Source of the DNA: Streptomyces anulatus
Lineage (GTDB): Bacteria; Actinomycetota; Actinomycetes; Streptomycetales; Streptomycetaceae
Length of the DNA stretch: 64,000 bases
NCBI RefSeq assembly: GCF_014650675.1
Contig: NZ_BMVK01000001.1
Location: 620,001-684,000, forward strand
Reading direction: 5' to 3'
The stretch's first letter is position 1. Every line of letters starts with the position of its first letter. Under the pieces are notes generated by a model, which searched no databases, was not told the origin of the DNA, and saw nothing but the letters and a program-made list of their open reading frames with translations. Shown piece by piece: positions 20,259-29,890 of the stretch. Made by a program: the position numbers and the translations under genes.

Positions 20259-20993
20259 TCAATCCCGGTGCAACAGCCCGCGCGCGACCAGCTCCAGGAC
20301 CGTCGCGACGGCCACCACCTGGACCGCCATCAGCGCCACCAGGACGAACAGCTGCACGGCGCCCGCCTCCACAGGTGAGGCGCCGCCCAGCAGCATGCCC
20401 ACGAACGCCCCCGGCAAGGTGACGAGTCCGACCGTCCGGGTCTGATCGAGCCCGGGCAGCAAGGCGTCCGACGCCGCCGGCCGCACGATCTCCAGCCGGG
20501 CGTCCCGGTCGAGCATCCCGAGGGCCATGCCCGCCTCCACCTCCCCGCGCCGGCCGGCGAGTTCGTCCAGGGCGCGCCGCCCGCCGAGCACGGTCGCGGT
20601 GAGCGCACCGCCGATGAGGATGCCCGCCACCGGGATGAGCGCCAGGCCCCGGACCGGCACGAGCCCCGTGAGCAGCAGCGCCCCCACCACGGGCAGCACG
20701 CCCGCCCCGATCGGCACGGCCGCCCAGCGCCAGGTGCGGTTACCGGTGACCCGGCGCCCCGCGGTCCACACCGCCACGGCGAACATCAGCGCCACGAACC
20801 CGAGCAGCGGCGCCAGGGAGCGGACCACCCAGCCGATGAGCAGGGAGACGGCGGCGAGTTGGACCGCCGCCCGCACCCCGGCGACGAGGATCTCGCGCGA
20901 CCGCCCCAGCGAGGCCCACGCGGCGACGGCGGCGGCGAGGACCAACAGGACGGCGAGGACGACGCCGAGGGTGACGGAGACCGGAAGCAGCAC
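20259..20993 (-). CDS. FetB/UPF0014-family ABC transporter permease (putative metal/iron export)
   Basis: 244-residue polytopic membrane protein with about seven helices. It carries family sequences RAAVQLAAVSLLIGWVV, GNRTWRW, LTGLVPVRGLALIPVAGILIGGALTATVLGGRR and LVTLPGAFVGMLLGGASPVEAG. FetB works with the ATPase FetA to export iron in enterobacteria; no FetA is adjacent here. The GTG at 20993 is chosen because hydrophobic sequence starts at once (LLPVSVTLGVVLAVLLVLAA). A GTG at 21014 is possible, and the open frame extends further upstream without a good start. Confidence 0.85.
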   Translation of the reverse strand: MLLPVSVTLGVVLAVLLVLAAAVAAWASLGRSREILVAGVRAAVQLAAVSLLIGWVVRSLAPLLGFVALMFAVAVWTAGRRVTGNRTWRWAAVPIGAGVLPVVGALLLTGLVPVRGLALIPVAGILIGGALTATVLGGRRALDELAGRRGEVEAGMALGMLDRDARLEIVRPAASDALLPGLDQTRTVGLVTLPGAFVGMLLGGASPVEAGAVQLFVLVALMAVQVVAVATVLELVARGLLHRD

Positions 20994-21362
20994 GCGGCAA
21001 CGATAGGGCCGCACCCCAGCCGCCCGGCCCTGCCACACGCCTTCGGCCACCGCCGCACCGCCGCCCCGCCCTCCCCGCCCGACCCCTCCCGCCCCGTCGC
21101 CGTTCAGGGGCCGTTCAGGGGGCGTGACCGGGAACCCGAGCGCCCCCGAGCCCCGCGACAGAGCCCAACACCACCCGGACAAACCCTCCGTGACGGTTCC
21201 GCGCGCTCCCGCGATCCGTCACTCCCCTTGCACACCCCTTGATGTGACGTGCACATGTCGCCACTCTGTTACCTGACGCCCACCCCACAGAAACCTGGCG
21301 TCGTCACGATGGCCGGGCTCACTCATGCCCGCCCAAGCACCCCCCACATCAAGGGAGTCAGC

Positions 21363-22007
21363 ATGTCCGGTGTCTACGCGCGTCGCCTCTCCGTCGTCGC
21401 AGCAACCGCCGCGCTCGCCGCCACGTCCGCCCTGTTCACCGCCCCGAGTGCGCAGGCCGCCATGCCCACCCCGGTCAGCGCGGCGACCGCACGCACCTAC
21501 CTCGGCCAGCTCACCGTCGGCGCGGAGGGCTCGTCCAGCGGCTACAGCCGCGACAAGTTCCCGCACTGGATCACCCAGTCGGGAGCCTGCAACACCCGTG
21601 AGGTCGTCCTCAAGCGCGACGGCACGAACGTCCAGCAGGACTCCTCCTGCGCCGCGGTCAGCGGCAGTTGGTTCTCGCCCTACGACGGCGCCACCTGGAG
21701 CGCCGCTTCCGACGTGGACATCGACCACATGGTCCCGCTCGCCGAGGCCTGGCGCTCCGGCGCGAGCAGCTGGACGACCGCCCAGCGACAGTCGTTCGCC
21801 AACGACCTGACGCGCCCCCAGCTCATCGCGGTCACCGACAACGTGAACCAGTCCAAGGGCGACAAGGACCCGGCCGAGTGGATGCCGCCGACCTCCTCGT
21901 ACAAGTGCACCTACGTCCGCGCCTGGGTCCACGTCAAGAAGCACTACAACCTGACCGTGGACTCCGCCGAGAAGAGCGCCCTGCAGTCCGCCCTGAACGG
22001 CTGCTGA
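21363..22007 (+). CDS. Secreted HNH-family nuclease (DUF1524/GmrSD-C type)
   Basis: 214 residues with a Sec signal peptide (RRLSVVAATAALAATSALFT, cleavage near AQAA, residue ~33). The mature protein carries the beta-beta-alpha-metal nuclease motif: DVDIDHMVPLAEAW with the general-base His122, then RPQLIAVTDNVNQSKGDKDP, where the Asn residues complete the active site. Paired cysteines (SGACNT, DSSCAA, YKCTY, NGC) suggest disulfides. It likely degrades extracellular DNA for nutrients or competition. ATG 21363 follows GGGAG. The 20994-21362 stretch holds the two divergent promoters and no gene. Confidence 0.92.
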   Translation: MSGVYARRLSVVAATAALAATSALFTAPSAQAAMPTPVSAATARTYLGQLTVGAEGSSSGYSRDKFPHWITQSGACNTREVVLKRDGTNVQQDSSCAAVSGSWFSPYDGATWSAASDVDIDHMVPLAEAWRSGASSWTTAQRQSFANDLTRPQLIAVTDNVNQSKGDKDPAEWMPPTSSYKCTYVRAWVHVKKHYNLTVDSAEKSALQSALNGC

Positions 22008-22144
22008 CCACCACGCACGGCCGCTGACTCCCCGACTCCCGACTCCCCCCGCACGGCCGCCGGCCCACCGGAACCTGTGCGCACGTCTCCTTCGTTCTGT
22101 ACGTTACGGACCCCATCCGTGACGGCGTCGCGAGGAGACATCAC

Positions 22145-23905
<1,761 letters not shown>

Positions 23906-23907
23906 AG

Positions 23908-23939
23908 TTGCAAGCATTGGTGAGGTCTCCCTAACCTGA
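23908..23939 (+). promoter_or_regulatory. Putative promoter with overlapping iron-box-like element upstream of doxX
   Basis: TTGCAA (23908-23913) and TAACCT (23932-23937) are spaced by 18 nt. The 19-mer at 23921-23939 matches about 14 of 19 positions of the DtxR/IdeR/DmdR iron-box consensus, best in the right half CTAACCT. Regulation by iron is a weak inference. Confidence 0.3.
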
Positions 23940-23987
23940 GGCGCCCGATCGGTTCACGTCCCCACCACAACCGAAGGAGCCCCCCCC

Positions 23988-24440
23988 ATGCTCATCCGCT
24001 TGAACCAGGCCCAGCCCTACGTGCTCAGCCTCTTCCGCTTCGTCGTCGGCCTGCTCTTCGCCTTCCACGGAGCCGCCACGCTCTTCGGAGTGATCGGCGG
24101 CAACCAGGCGGAGACCGGCGCCTGGCCCGGCTGGTACGCCGCCCTGATCCAGCTGGTCTGCGGGTCCCTGGTCGCCCTCGGTCTCGGCACCCGCGCCGCG
24201 GCCTTCCTCGCCTCGGGGTCGATGGCCTACGCGTACTTCAAGGTGCACCAGCCCGAGGCGTTCCTGCCGCTCCAGAACGGCGGCGAGAGCGCGGCGATGT
24301 TCTGCTGGGCGTTCCTGCTGCTGGTCTTCACCGGCCCGGGGACCGTCGCTCTGGACCGCTTCTTCGGATCGCGGAACACCGAGGCCACCACCGCCGAGGA
24401 CACGCCCCGGCGCGACAAGACCCCGGCCGTCTCGGTCTGA
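23988..24440 (+). CDS. DoxX-family membrane protein
   Basis: 150-residue four-helix membrane protein. The DoxX signature region FRFVVGLLFAFHGAATLFG at residues ~15-34 is followed by GWYAALIQLVCGSLVALGLG, AAFLASGSMAYAYF and AAMFCWAFLLLVFTG. In actinobacteria DoxX proteins are linked to redox and thiol stress at the membrane (with SodA and SseA in mycobacteria). Here a Cu/Zn SOD homologue lies 280 bp downstream on the other strand. ATG 23988 follows GAAGGAG. The stop codon sits inside the first unit of an 18-bp tandem repeat. Confidence 0.92.
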   Translation: MLIRLNQAQPYVLSLFRFVVGLLFAFHGAATLFGVIGGNQAETGAWPGWYAALIQLVCGSLVALGLGTRAAAFLASGSMAYAYFKVHQPEAFLPLQNGGESAAMFCWAFLLLVFTGPGTVALDRFFGSRNTEATTAEDTPRRDKTPAVSV

Positions 24441-24599
24441 CCGGCCGTCTCGGTCTGACCGGCCGTCTCGGTCTGACCGGCCGTCTCGGTCTGACCGGCC
24501 GTCTCGGTCTGACCGGCTGTCTCGGACCGACCGGCTGTCTCGGACCGACCGGCTGTCTCGGACCGACGGTTCGTCCCGGCCCGACCGGCCGTCCCGGCG
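24423..24599 (+). repeat. 18-bp minisatellite overlapping the doxX stop codon
   Basis: The unit CCGGCCGTCTCGGTCTGA occurs five times without change (24423, 24441, 24459, 24477, 24495). Three copies of a variant (CCGGCTGTCTCGGACCGA) and two decayed copies follow. The first copy encodes the last five DoxX residues and the stop. The run ends ~120 nt before the SOD stop. The CCGG/CCGG elements can fold, so it may also end transcription. Confidence 0.95.
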
Positions 24600-24719
24600 T
24601 TGTCCCGCAGCCCCCTCGCACGGGTGGCGGGGACGTACGGCGGTGCCCCGATCCCCCAGTTGCGCGGAGGAGCGGGACACCGCCGTACGCCGTCGTCCGC
24701 CCGAGGACGCGGAACCCCG

Positions 24720-25403
24720 TCAGTCCTGCCCGTGGGGCCCGAACGGCACCGTGAAGCAGGCCGCCCGCTCCCCCGCGCCGCCCTGCCGGTCATGGATGAT
24801 CACCGACCGCGCCCCGTCCTCCCGGAAGCCCCAGCCGTGCAGTGCCTCCGCCCGGCCGTCGCCCTCCTCGTCCGTCCGGAAGTCCAGCCACACCTCGTTG
24901 ACCGGGTCCGCCGTCGCCGCCGGACGGTGCTGGTAGTGGGGCCCCGCGGCGGCGGGATCGGCGCCGCAGGGCGAGGTGTGCACGTGCATCCCGTACGTAC
25001 GGCCGGGCACCAGCCCCCGCAGCCGGGCCCCGACCCGGGTGCCGGACGGGTCCGCGAACTGGGTGACCTCGATCCGCGCGCCCGCCGGCACCAGCCGGGT
25101 GTCGTACGTCAGCGCGTCGGACGGGACGAAGGAGCCGGGCGGGGAGAACACCCCCGCGGCCCGCATCCACGAACTGCCGCCCGCCGCGGCGACGTCATCC
25201 GTGCGGCTCGGGTCTCCACCGCCGCCCGGCTCCTGTGCCGGGCCCCCCGCCGCCGGCGCCCCGTGCGCGCCGTGGCCGCCAGCGGCGTCGGACGCGCCGC
25301 CGTCCGCTCCGTGGGCGACCCCGACGCCACAGGCCAGCGTCAGCAGGGCCGCCGTGCCCGCCAGCAGGCCCGGCACCCGCGAGACCCCCCGGCCCCGCGA
25401 CAT
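24720..25403 (-). CDS. Secreted Cu/Zn superoxide dismutase-family protein
   Basis: 227 residues. A signal peptide (GLLAGTAALLTLACGVGVAHG) is followed by a Gly/Ala/His-rich linker and a C-terminal SODC-like domain. Metal and disulfide residues visible are the His-Val-His pair in YGMHVHTSPCG, further histidines in PHYQHRP, VWLDF for the zinc aspartate, IIHD for a copper histidine, and GERAACFTV with the Arg and second Cys. It is expected to dismutate superoxide outside the membrane. ATG 25403 is favoured: GAGGAC precedes it and the signal peptide begins at once. The cysteine in TLACGVG could be a lipobox-like site. The 25404-25687 region holds only the promoters of this and the DedA gene. Confidence 0.88.
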   Translation of the reverse strand: MSRGRGVSRVPGLLAGTAALLTLACGVGVAHGADGGASDAAGGHGAHGAPAAGGPAQEPGGGGDPSRTDDVAAAGGSSWMRAAGVFSPPGSFVPSDALTYDTRLVPAGARIEVTQFADPSGTRVGARLRGLVPGRTYGMHVHTSPCGADPAAAGPHYQHRPAATADPVNEVWLDFRTDEEGDGRAEALHGWGFREDGARSVIIHDRQGGAGERAACFTVPFGPHGQD

Positions 25404-25687
25404 CGCGTCGTCCTCACGTCCCGCCGTCCCCCGCCGCCCCGAATTCGGGTGCGCCGGACCGTGTCCCGTCCGTACCATCCATGCCGTCATGCGCTGCTCC
25501 TTGCTCGTGCCGGTCGTTCTCCCCGCCTAACGGGCACAAGGCCTCCAGGTGTACGTGACCTGCACAACATCACCCGCCCTGCGCGGTGTCCGGCTGACCC
25601 TCACGCGTACGCTGTACAGCTGAACCTGCCGCCCATGCCGCTCCCCTGCGACGTCGCGGCGTTGACACGATCGGGGAGTAGTAGACG

Positions 25688-26584
25688 GTGCTAGAGAGTG
25701 TGGGCGCGCTGACCAGCAGCCCATGGATCTACGCGGTGGTCGCCCTCTCCGTTCTGCTGGACGTCTTTCTGCCCCTGCTGCCCAGCGGCGTTCTCGTCAT
25801 CACGGCCGCCACCGCGGCGGCGGCGGGCACCACCACCGTCAGCGGCGCCGGCGAAGGCACCGGCGGGCAGGTTCCCTCGCTCGTCGTGCTGATCCTGTGC
25901 GCGGCCTCCGCCTCGGTGCTCGGCGACCTCGTCGCGTACCGGCTCGCCTGGCGCGGGGGCGACCGGCTGGACCGGGCCATCGCACGCTCCCGGCGTCTCA
26001 CCTCCGCGCAGGAACGTCTCGGCGCGGCGCTGAGCCGGGGCGGCGGCGCACTGGTGATCATCGCCCGGTTCGCACCCGCGGGCCGTTCCGTGGTCTCCCT
26101 CGGCGCGGGGGCCGCCCACCGCAGGAAGCGGGACTTCCTTCCCTGGTCCGCACTGGCGGGCCTGGCCTGGGCGGGTTACAGCGTGGGGCTCGGCTACTTC
26201 GGCGGCCGGTGGCTGGGCTCGACGTGGTTCGGCACGGCCGTCTCCGTGCTGGCCCTGTTCGTGGCGGGCGCGCTGGCCGCGTTCGTGGTGAAGCGCCCGG
26301 CGACGCGGACGGCGACGACGGCCGAAGGCAAGGCCGAGGCAGCGGAGACGGCGCCGACGGCAACAGCGACGGACTCCCCGGTATCCGGAGCAGGAGCCGG
26401 AGCCGGAGCCATGTCCGGGTACGCATCCGGATCCGCATCCGCGGCCTTGGCCGTGGCACCGAAGACGCCCCCGCTCGTGTCCGTGCCCGCGCCGACGTCT
26501 GCCTCCGGCGCCAGTTCCCCGGGCGGGTCGGCCCCCCTCGGCACATCGGGACCGGTGTCGGCGCCCGCACCGGCCGCCCCCTGA
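25688..26584 (+). CDS. DedA-family membrane protein
   Basis: 298 residues. The DedA (SNARE-associated/VTT) fold shows IYAVVALSVLLDVFLPLLPSG, SVLGDLVAYRLAWRGG, the conserved arginine region ALVIIARFAPAGRSVVSLGAG, and later helices. DedA proteins are flippases or transporters for polyprenyl phosphate and phospholipids and affect membrane potential and envelope integrity. The usual length is about 200 residues; the extra ~90 at the C-terminus are low-complexity Ala/Ser/Pro. The GTG at 25688 is the first start before the hydrophobic segment, with GGGGAG upstream. Its stop lies in a short 13-bp repeat. Confidence 0.88.
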   Translation: MLESVGALTSSPWIYAVVALSVLLDVFLPLLPSGVLVITAATAAAAGTTTVSGAGEGTGGQVPSLVVLILCAASASVLGDLVAYRLAWRGGDRLDRAIARSRRLTSAQERLGAALSRGGGALVIIARFAPAGRSVVSLGAGAAHRRKRDFLPWSALAGLAWAGYSVGLGYFGGRWLGSTWFGTAVSVLALFVAGALAAFVVKRPATRTATTAEGKAEAAETAPTATATDSPVSGAGAGAGAMSGYASGSASAALAVAPKTPPLVSVPAPTSASGASSPGGSAPLGTSGPVSAPAPAAP

Positions 26585-26619
26585 CCGGAAGAACTGACCG
26601 GAAGAACTGACCGGAGGGG
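26581..26619 (+). repeat. 13-bp direct repeat overlapping the DedA stop
   Basis: CTGACCGGAAGAA occurs twice in tandem (26581, 26594), with a third partial copy at 26607. The first copy contains the DedA TGA stop. Confidence 0.85.
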
Positions 26620-26640
26620 CCGACGTGCGGGCGGCGGGAC

Positions 26641-26862
26641 TCAGCCCCGGGCCGCGCCCCGTATCTCCAGGCCGTCGAGGAGCTTCATCGTGGCTGCGGT
26701 GATCTCGTCGACGGCCCGGTCGAAGACCTCCCGGTTGTGCGCGGCGGGCGCGCGGAACCCGGAGACCTTGCGTACGTACTGAAGGGCGGCGGCCCGCATG
26801 TCCTCCTCGGTGGCCTCTTCGGGGAGGGCGGGCGGGCGAAGCGTCTTGATGCTGCGGCACAT
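26641..26862 (-). CDS. DUF2277 domain-containing protein
   Basis: 73-residue protein starting MCRSIKTLRPP, the invariant start of the DUF2277 family, followed by a compact helical region (EEDMRAAALQYVRKVSGFRAPAAHN). The family is small, widespread in bacteria and of unknown function; the CRSIKTL opening could bind metal or nucleic acid, but this is not known. The in-frame upstream extension lacks similarity, so ATG 26862 is used. There is no clear operon partner. Confidence 0.9.
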   Translation of the reverse strand: MCRSIKTLRPPALPEEATEEDMRAAALQYVRKVSGFRAPAAHNREVFDRAVDEITAATMKLLDGLEIRGAARG

Positions 26863-26955
26863 GACTCCAGTGTGTACCGCCCCACTGACAACGGACACCC
26901 GTCGCCGCCGCCCGCCCCGCCGCAAGGCCGGATCGCCCGCGCGACCGCTCCTCGC

Positions 26956-27420
26956 TCAGCTGCTCCGCACCAGGTCGCTCGGGTTCGACCGATCGGTGCA
27001 CAGGGCCCAGATGACGAAGACGTCGATCGCGATGGTGACGATGGCCCAGACCGGGGTGTACGGCAGCCACATGAAGTTGGCGATGAGGTTCAGGGAGGCG
27101 AGAACGACACCCGCGCCGCGGGCCCAGGTCGCGCCCTTGAGGATGCCCAGGCCCACGAGGATGAGGATCACGCCGAGGATCAGGTGGATCCAGCCCCACG
27201 AGGTCACGCTGAACTTGAAGACGTAGTCGTTGATGCGCGTGTAGACGTCGTTCGAGGCGATCCCCGCGATGCCCTTCAGTACGCCGAGGATGCCGTCCAC
27301 GAAGAGCAGGACACCGGCGAACACCGTGCCCCCGGCCGCCCACGGGCTGCCGGAGTTGCCGCCCGGACGGGGATCGGCGGGGCGCGAGGCGCCGGGTGCG
27401 GGGGTGCTGGGCTGTGACAT
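26956..27420 (-). CDS. DUF7144-type four-helix membrane protein
   Basis: 154 residues. A Pro/Ser-rich cytoplasmic N-terminus (~25 aa) is followed by four membrane segments (VFAGVLLFVDGILGVLKGIAG, WGWIHLILGVILILVGLGIL, GVVLASLNLIANFMWLP, VWAIVTIAIDVFVIWALC). The layout and the NDVY...W.HL.LG motif match a streptomycete membrane family of unknown function. ATG 27420 follows AAGGAGTCGTC, a strong ribosome site. Function unknown. Confidence 0.85.
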   Translation of the reverse strand: MSQPSTPAPGASRPADPRPGGNSGSPWAAGGTVFAGVLLFVDGILGVLKGIAGIASNDVYTRINDYVFKFSVTSWGWIHLILGVILILVGLGILKGATWARGAGVVLASLNLIANFMWLPYTPVWAIVTIAIDVFVIWALCTDRSNPSDLVRSS

Positions 27421-27555
27421 GACGACTCCTTGGCCGGAACGAGGCGCAGGGCGCCTGCTGTCCTGACCTGCCCTGGTAGTGCGCGGCAGATCAGCTCCGA
27501 CGCTCCTCCCGGCCGCTGGGCAGAGCCACCCGGACGCGCCCGTTCGGGTGACGTG

Positions 27556-27900
27556 TCACGGCGCGCTGACCGTGACGACGCGCCCCTGGGCGTCGACGGT
27601 GAGCGCCACCCGCTCGACGCGGTTGACGAGGGCGACGACGGCCCACACGATCCCCCACGCCAGGCACGAGAAGACGGTGAGGAAGGCGTGCAGCACATGG
27701 TTCACCGGCTGCCCGCGCACCAGCACCACCTGGCTCCCGGAACGCGACTCGACGCGCCAGCCGCTCGCGATGCGCCGGCTCACGATCCAGTCCAGGATCA
27801 GTGCGCGCTGCGCCGCGTCGGGGGGCTCGCCCCCGGCGACGTAATAGCCGGGCGGCGGCTCGATCGAGGCGCTCTCCCGTACCGCTCGACGACGTCTCAC
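27556..27900 (-). CDS. Small membrane protein of unknown function
   Basis: 114 residues. The soluble N-terminal half (PPDAAQRALILDWIVSRRI) is followed by a single hydrophobic segment, NHVLHAFLTVFSCLAWGIVW, continuing AVVALV, near residues 68-93, and a short beta-rich tail. The family is not recognised beyond streptomycete conservation. GTG 27900 follows GGGAGTGATCCC. It starts 4 bp after the stop of the gene at 27905, so the two form an operon. Confidence 0.75.
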   Translation of the reverse strand: MRRRRAVRESASIEPPPGYYVAGGEPPDAAQRALILDWIVSRRIASGWRVESRSGSQVVLVRGQPVNHVLHAFLTVFSCLAWGIVWAVVALVNRVERVALTVDAQGRVVTVSAP

Positions 27901-27904
27901 GGGA

Positions 27905-28123
27905 TCACTCCCAGGTGTCGAGGTCGCCGCCGCGCCATTCGATCAGCCCGGGCCGGTCCAGCTCGACGACCTTGTCGGGCCCCGGGGCGAACCCCGCGGC
28001 CCGCAGCAGCGCGGCCACCTCGCCCCGTCCGTGCGCCAGGCCCACGATCTGCCCGTGCACGGTGACCCGCCGCCCTCCGGTCGCGGAAGGCGGGTAGACG
28101 ATCACGGGCGGGTGCTCGGCCAT
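27905..28123 (-). CDS. Small conserved hypothetical protein
   Basis: 72 residues: MAEHPPVIVYPPS..., then GGRRVTVHGQIVGLAHGRGE, RAAGFAPGPDKVVELDR and GLIEWRGG. No membrane segment or known motif is seen. It is the first gene of a two-gene unit with the membrane protein at 27556. Longer in-frame starts exist upstream (to 28261) but would run into the promoter of the divergent phosphatase, so ATG 28123 is preferred. Confidence 0.7.
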   Translation of the reverse strand: MAEHPPVIVYPPSATGGRRVTVHGQIVGLAHGRGEVAALLRAAGFAPGPDKVVELDRPGLIEWRGGDLDTWE

Positions 28124-28259
28124 GCCTCCACGGTGCCCCGAGCACTGCCCCCGCGCATCCCGGGAGGCGGGCCCGCTCTCCTCGGTGGAACCGGCCGAGC
28201 GCGGCCCGGCGTCCCCCCGGACGTTCGTACGATCATGAACCGCGACGGAGGACCCGCCC

Positions 28260-28883
28260 ATGACGGCAACGGCTGCCCGCTACCTGTACCTCACCCGGCA
28301 CGGCCAGGCCTCCGCCGACGAGACCACGCTGACCGACGACGGCCGGCGCCAGGCCGCCCTGCTCGGGGAGCGGCTCCGCGAGATCCCGATCACGGCGATC
28401 CACCACGGCCCGCTCCCGCGCGCCGAGCAGACGGCGCGGCTGGTCGGCGAGCGGCTGGCGGGAGTTCCTCTGCTGCGGTCCGAACCGGCCGGCGACTACA
28501 TCCCGTACCTGCCGCGACGGGAGGAGCTGCCGGCGGAGTCGGCCGACGAGACGCTCGCCCGGCTGGCCGGGTTCCCGGCGGCGGAGCGCGAGCAGGGCCC
28601 CGGGCTGGCCCGGGAGGCTGTCGCACGGTTCACGGGTACGGTCGAGGGCGACGAGCCCCGCCACGAACTCCTCGTGACGCACAACTTCCTGGCCGGCTGG
28701 CTCGTCCGGGGCGCGCTGGACGCCCCGGACTGGCGGTGGCTGGGCATCAACCACGCCAACGCCGCACTGACTGTCATCCGTTACGCGCCCGGACGCCCCC
28801 CGGCCCTCCTCCTGTTCAACGACACCGGCCACCTGCCCGCCGAACTCCGCTGGACCGGCCTCCCGCCCGAGCTGCACGTCTGA
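28260..28883 (+). CDS. Histidine phosphatase (phosphoglycerate mutase-like) family protein
   Basis: 207 residues with the catalytic RHG motif at LTRHGQA (phospho-accepting His14), GPLPRAEQTARLVGERL with the phosphate-binding Arg, and the distal catalytic histidine in LLVTHNFLAGWLV. The usual VTHGG is VTHNF here, a substitution seen in some branches. It dephosphorylates small phosphoesters; the substrate cannot be read. ATG 28260 follows GGAGGACCC. Divergent from the 28123 gene. Confidence 0.9.
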   Translation: MTATAARYLYLTRHGQASADETTLTDDGRRQAALLGERLREIPITAIHHGPLPRAEQTARLVGERLAGVPLLRSEPAGDYIPYLPRREELPAESADETLARLAGFPAAEREQGPGLAREAVARFTGTVEGDEPRHELLVTHNFLAGWLVRGALDAPDWRWLGINHANAALTVIRYAPGRPPALLLFNDTGHLPAELRWTGLPPELHV

Positions 28884-28931
28884 GGGAGCCCGCGCGGCAC
28901 GGGCGGCGCGGTGGCGCGGTGGCGCGGTGGC

Positions 28932-29834
28932 TCAGACGCTCCGCCCGCAACCGCGGATCAACGACATCAGCAGCCCGTGCGTTTCGGCGTCCGCGGCCAC
29001 GACGAGACCACGGCCCTCCGGCCCGACCGGACCGCCGTCGACCCCGGTGACGACACAGCCGGCGGCCCGGCACAGGGCGATCCCGGCGGCGAAGTGCACG
29101 CTCCCGCTCAGGTCGCCGCCGTCGGTGACATAGGCGGCCCTCCTGCCGGCCGCGACCCAGGCCAGGGCGAGCGTGGTGGAGACGACGCGCGGGCGGAAGC
29201 GTTCGACGAACCCGGGGTGGGCGAGCAGGTCGACGGCCCGGAAAGCGGGCGCGCCGGGGAAGGGCGGATCGAGATTCACGTCCACCAGCCGGGTGTCGCC
29301 CGTCGGCGCCAACCGCTCCTCGCCGACCGGTCGTCGACGCGCGACGGGACCGGAGACGTGCCCGTCCGCAACGCGCCGGCCCCGAACGCCGGTCCGCCCC
29401 TTCCCGTACCCGTCCCCGTCCCCGTCGTACTGGGCCCATGCGGTCACGCCATCAGTCAGGAAGACCTCGCCGCTGAACGGATCGGCCACCGCGGCCGGGC
29501 CGTTGCGCAGCGCCACGTTGACGGCGACCAGGTGGGAGCCGGTGGCGTAGTTGAGCGTCCCGCACAAGGGGTCCACCAACCACTCGCGCACCGCGTCGAC
29601 CGCGCCTCGCCGGCCGCCCTCCTCGCCGTGCACCGCGTCCCCGGGCCGGGCACCACGGATGACGTCGAGGATCGCTTCCTCCGCCGCCACATCGACGTCG
29701 GTGGCGAAGTCCCCGGCGCCTTTGTCGATACGGGAGTGCAGCCGGCCGTACCGGGCGCGCACGATCTCCGCCCCGGCCAGCGCCGCGGCTGCCGCCACCT
29801 CGGTGTCCGTCGGGCTCGCGGGTGAGTCGATCAT
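28932..29834 (-). CDS. Inositol monophosphatase-family protein with degenerate metal site
   Basis: 300 residues with the IMPase fold. The first metal glutamate motif is present (AVHGEEGG). The second motif reads WLVDPLCGTLNYA, so the second Asp of the canonical DPxDGT is Cys. The C-terminal WDxAAG motif reads GSVHFAAGIALCRAAG, so its Trp-Asp is Val-His. Two metal ligands of the three-metal catalytic site are therefore missing, which argues against ordinary Mg-dependent phosphatase activity. It could be a pseudoenzyme or use another metal (Cys/His ligands). ATG 29834 is the likely start. It follows the GNAT gene by 56 nt on the same strand. Confidence 0.82.
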   Translation of the reverse strand: MIDSPASPTDTEVAAAAALAGAEIVRARYGRLHSRIDKGAGDFATDVDVAAEEAILDVIRGARPGDAVHGEEGGRRGAVDAVREWLVDPLCGTLNYATGSHLVAVNVALRNGPAAVADPFSGEVFLTDGVTAWAQYDGDGDGYGKGRTGVRGRRVADGHVSGPVARRRPVGEERLAPTGDTRLVDVNLDPPFPGAPAFRAVDLLAHPGFVERFRPRVVSTTLALAWVAAGRRAAYVTDGGDLSGSVHFAAGIALCRAAGCVVTGVDGGPVGPEGRGLVVAADAETHGLLMSLIRGCGRSV

Positions 29835-29890
29835 GGCGAGCAGAGTAGCCGGGAGACCATCACCGCCGTACGGGGAACCCGGCACAGCCG

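Noticed and set aside
24423..24599. CRISPR-like array
   Set aside because: The 18-bp units are contiguous with no spacers, so it is a minisatellite.
25662..25687. TTGACA as -35 box for the DedA gene
   Set aside because: It is only 20 nt from the start codon, leaving no room for a -10 box and transcript start.
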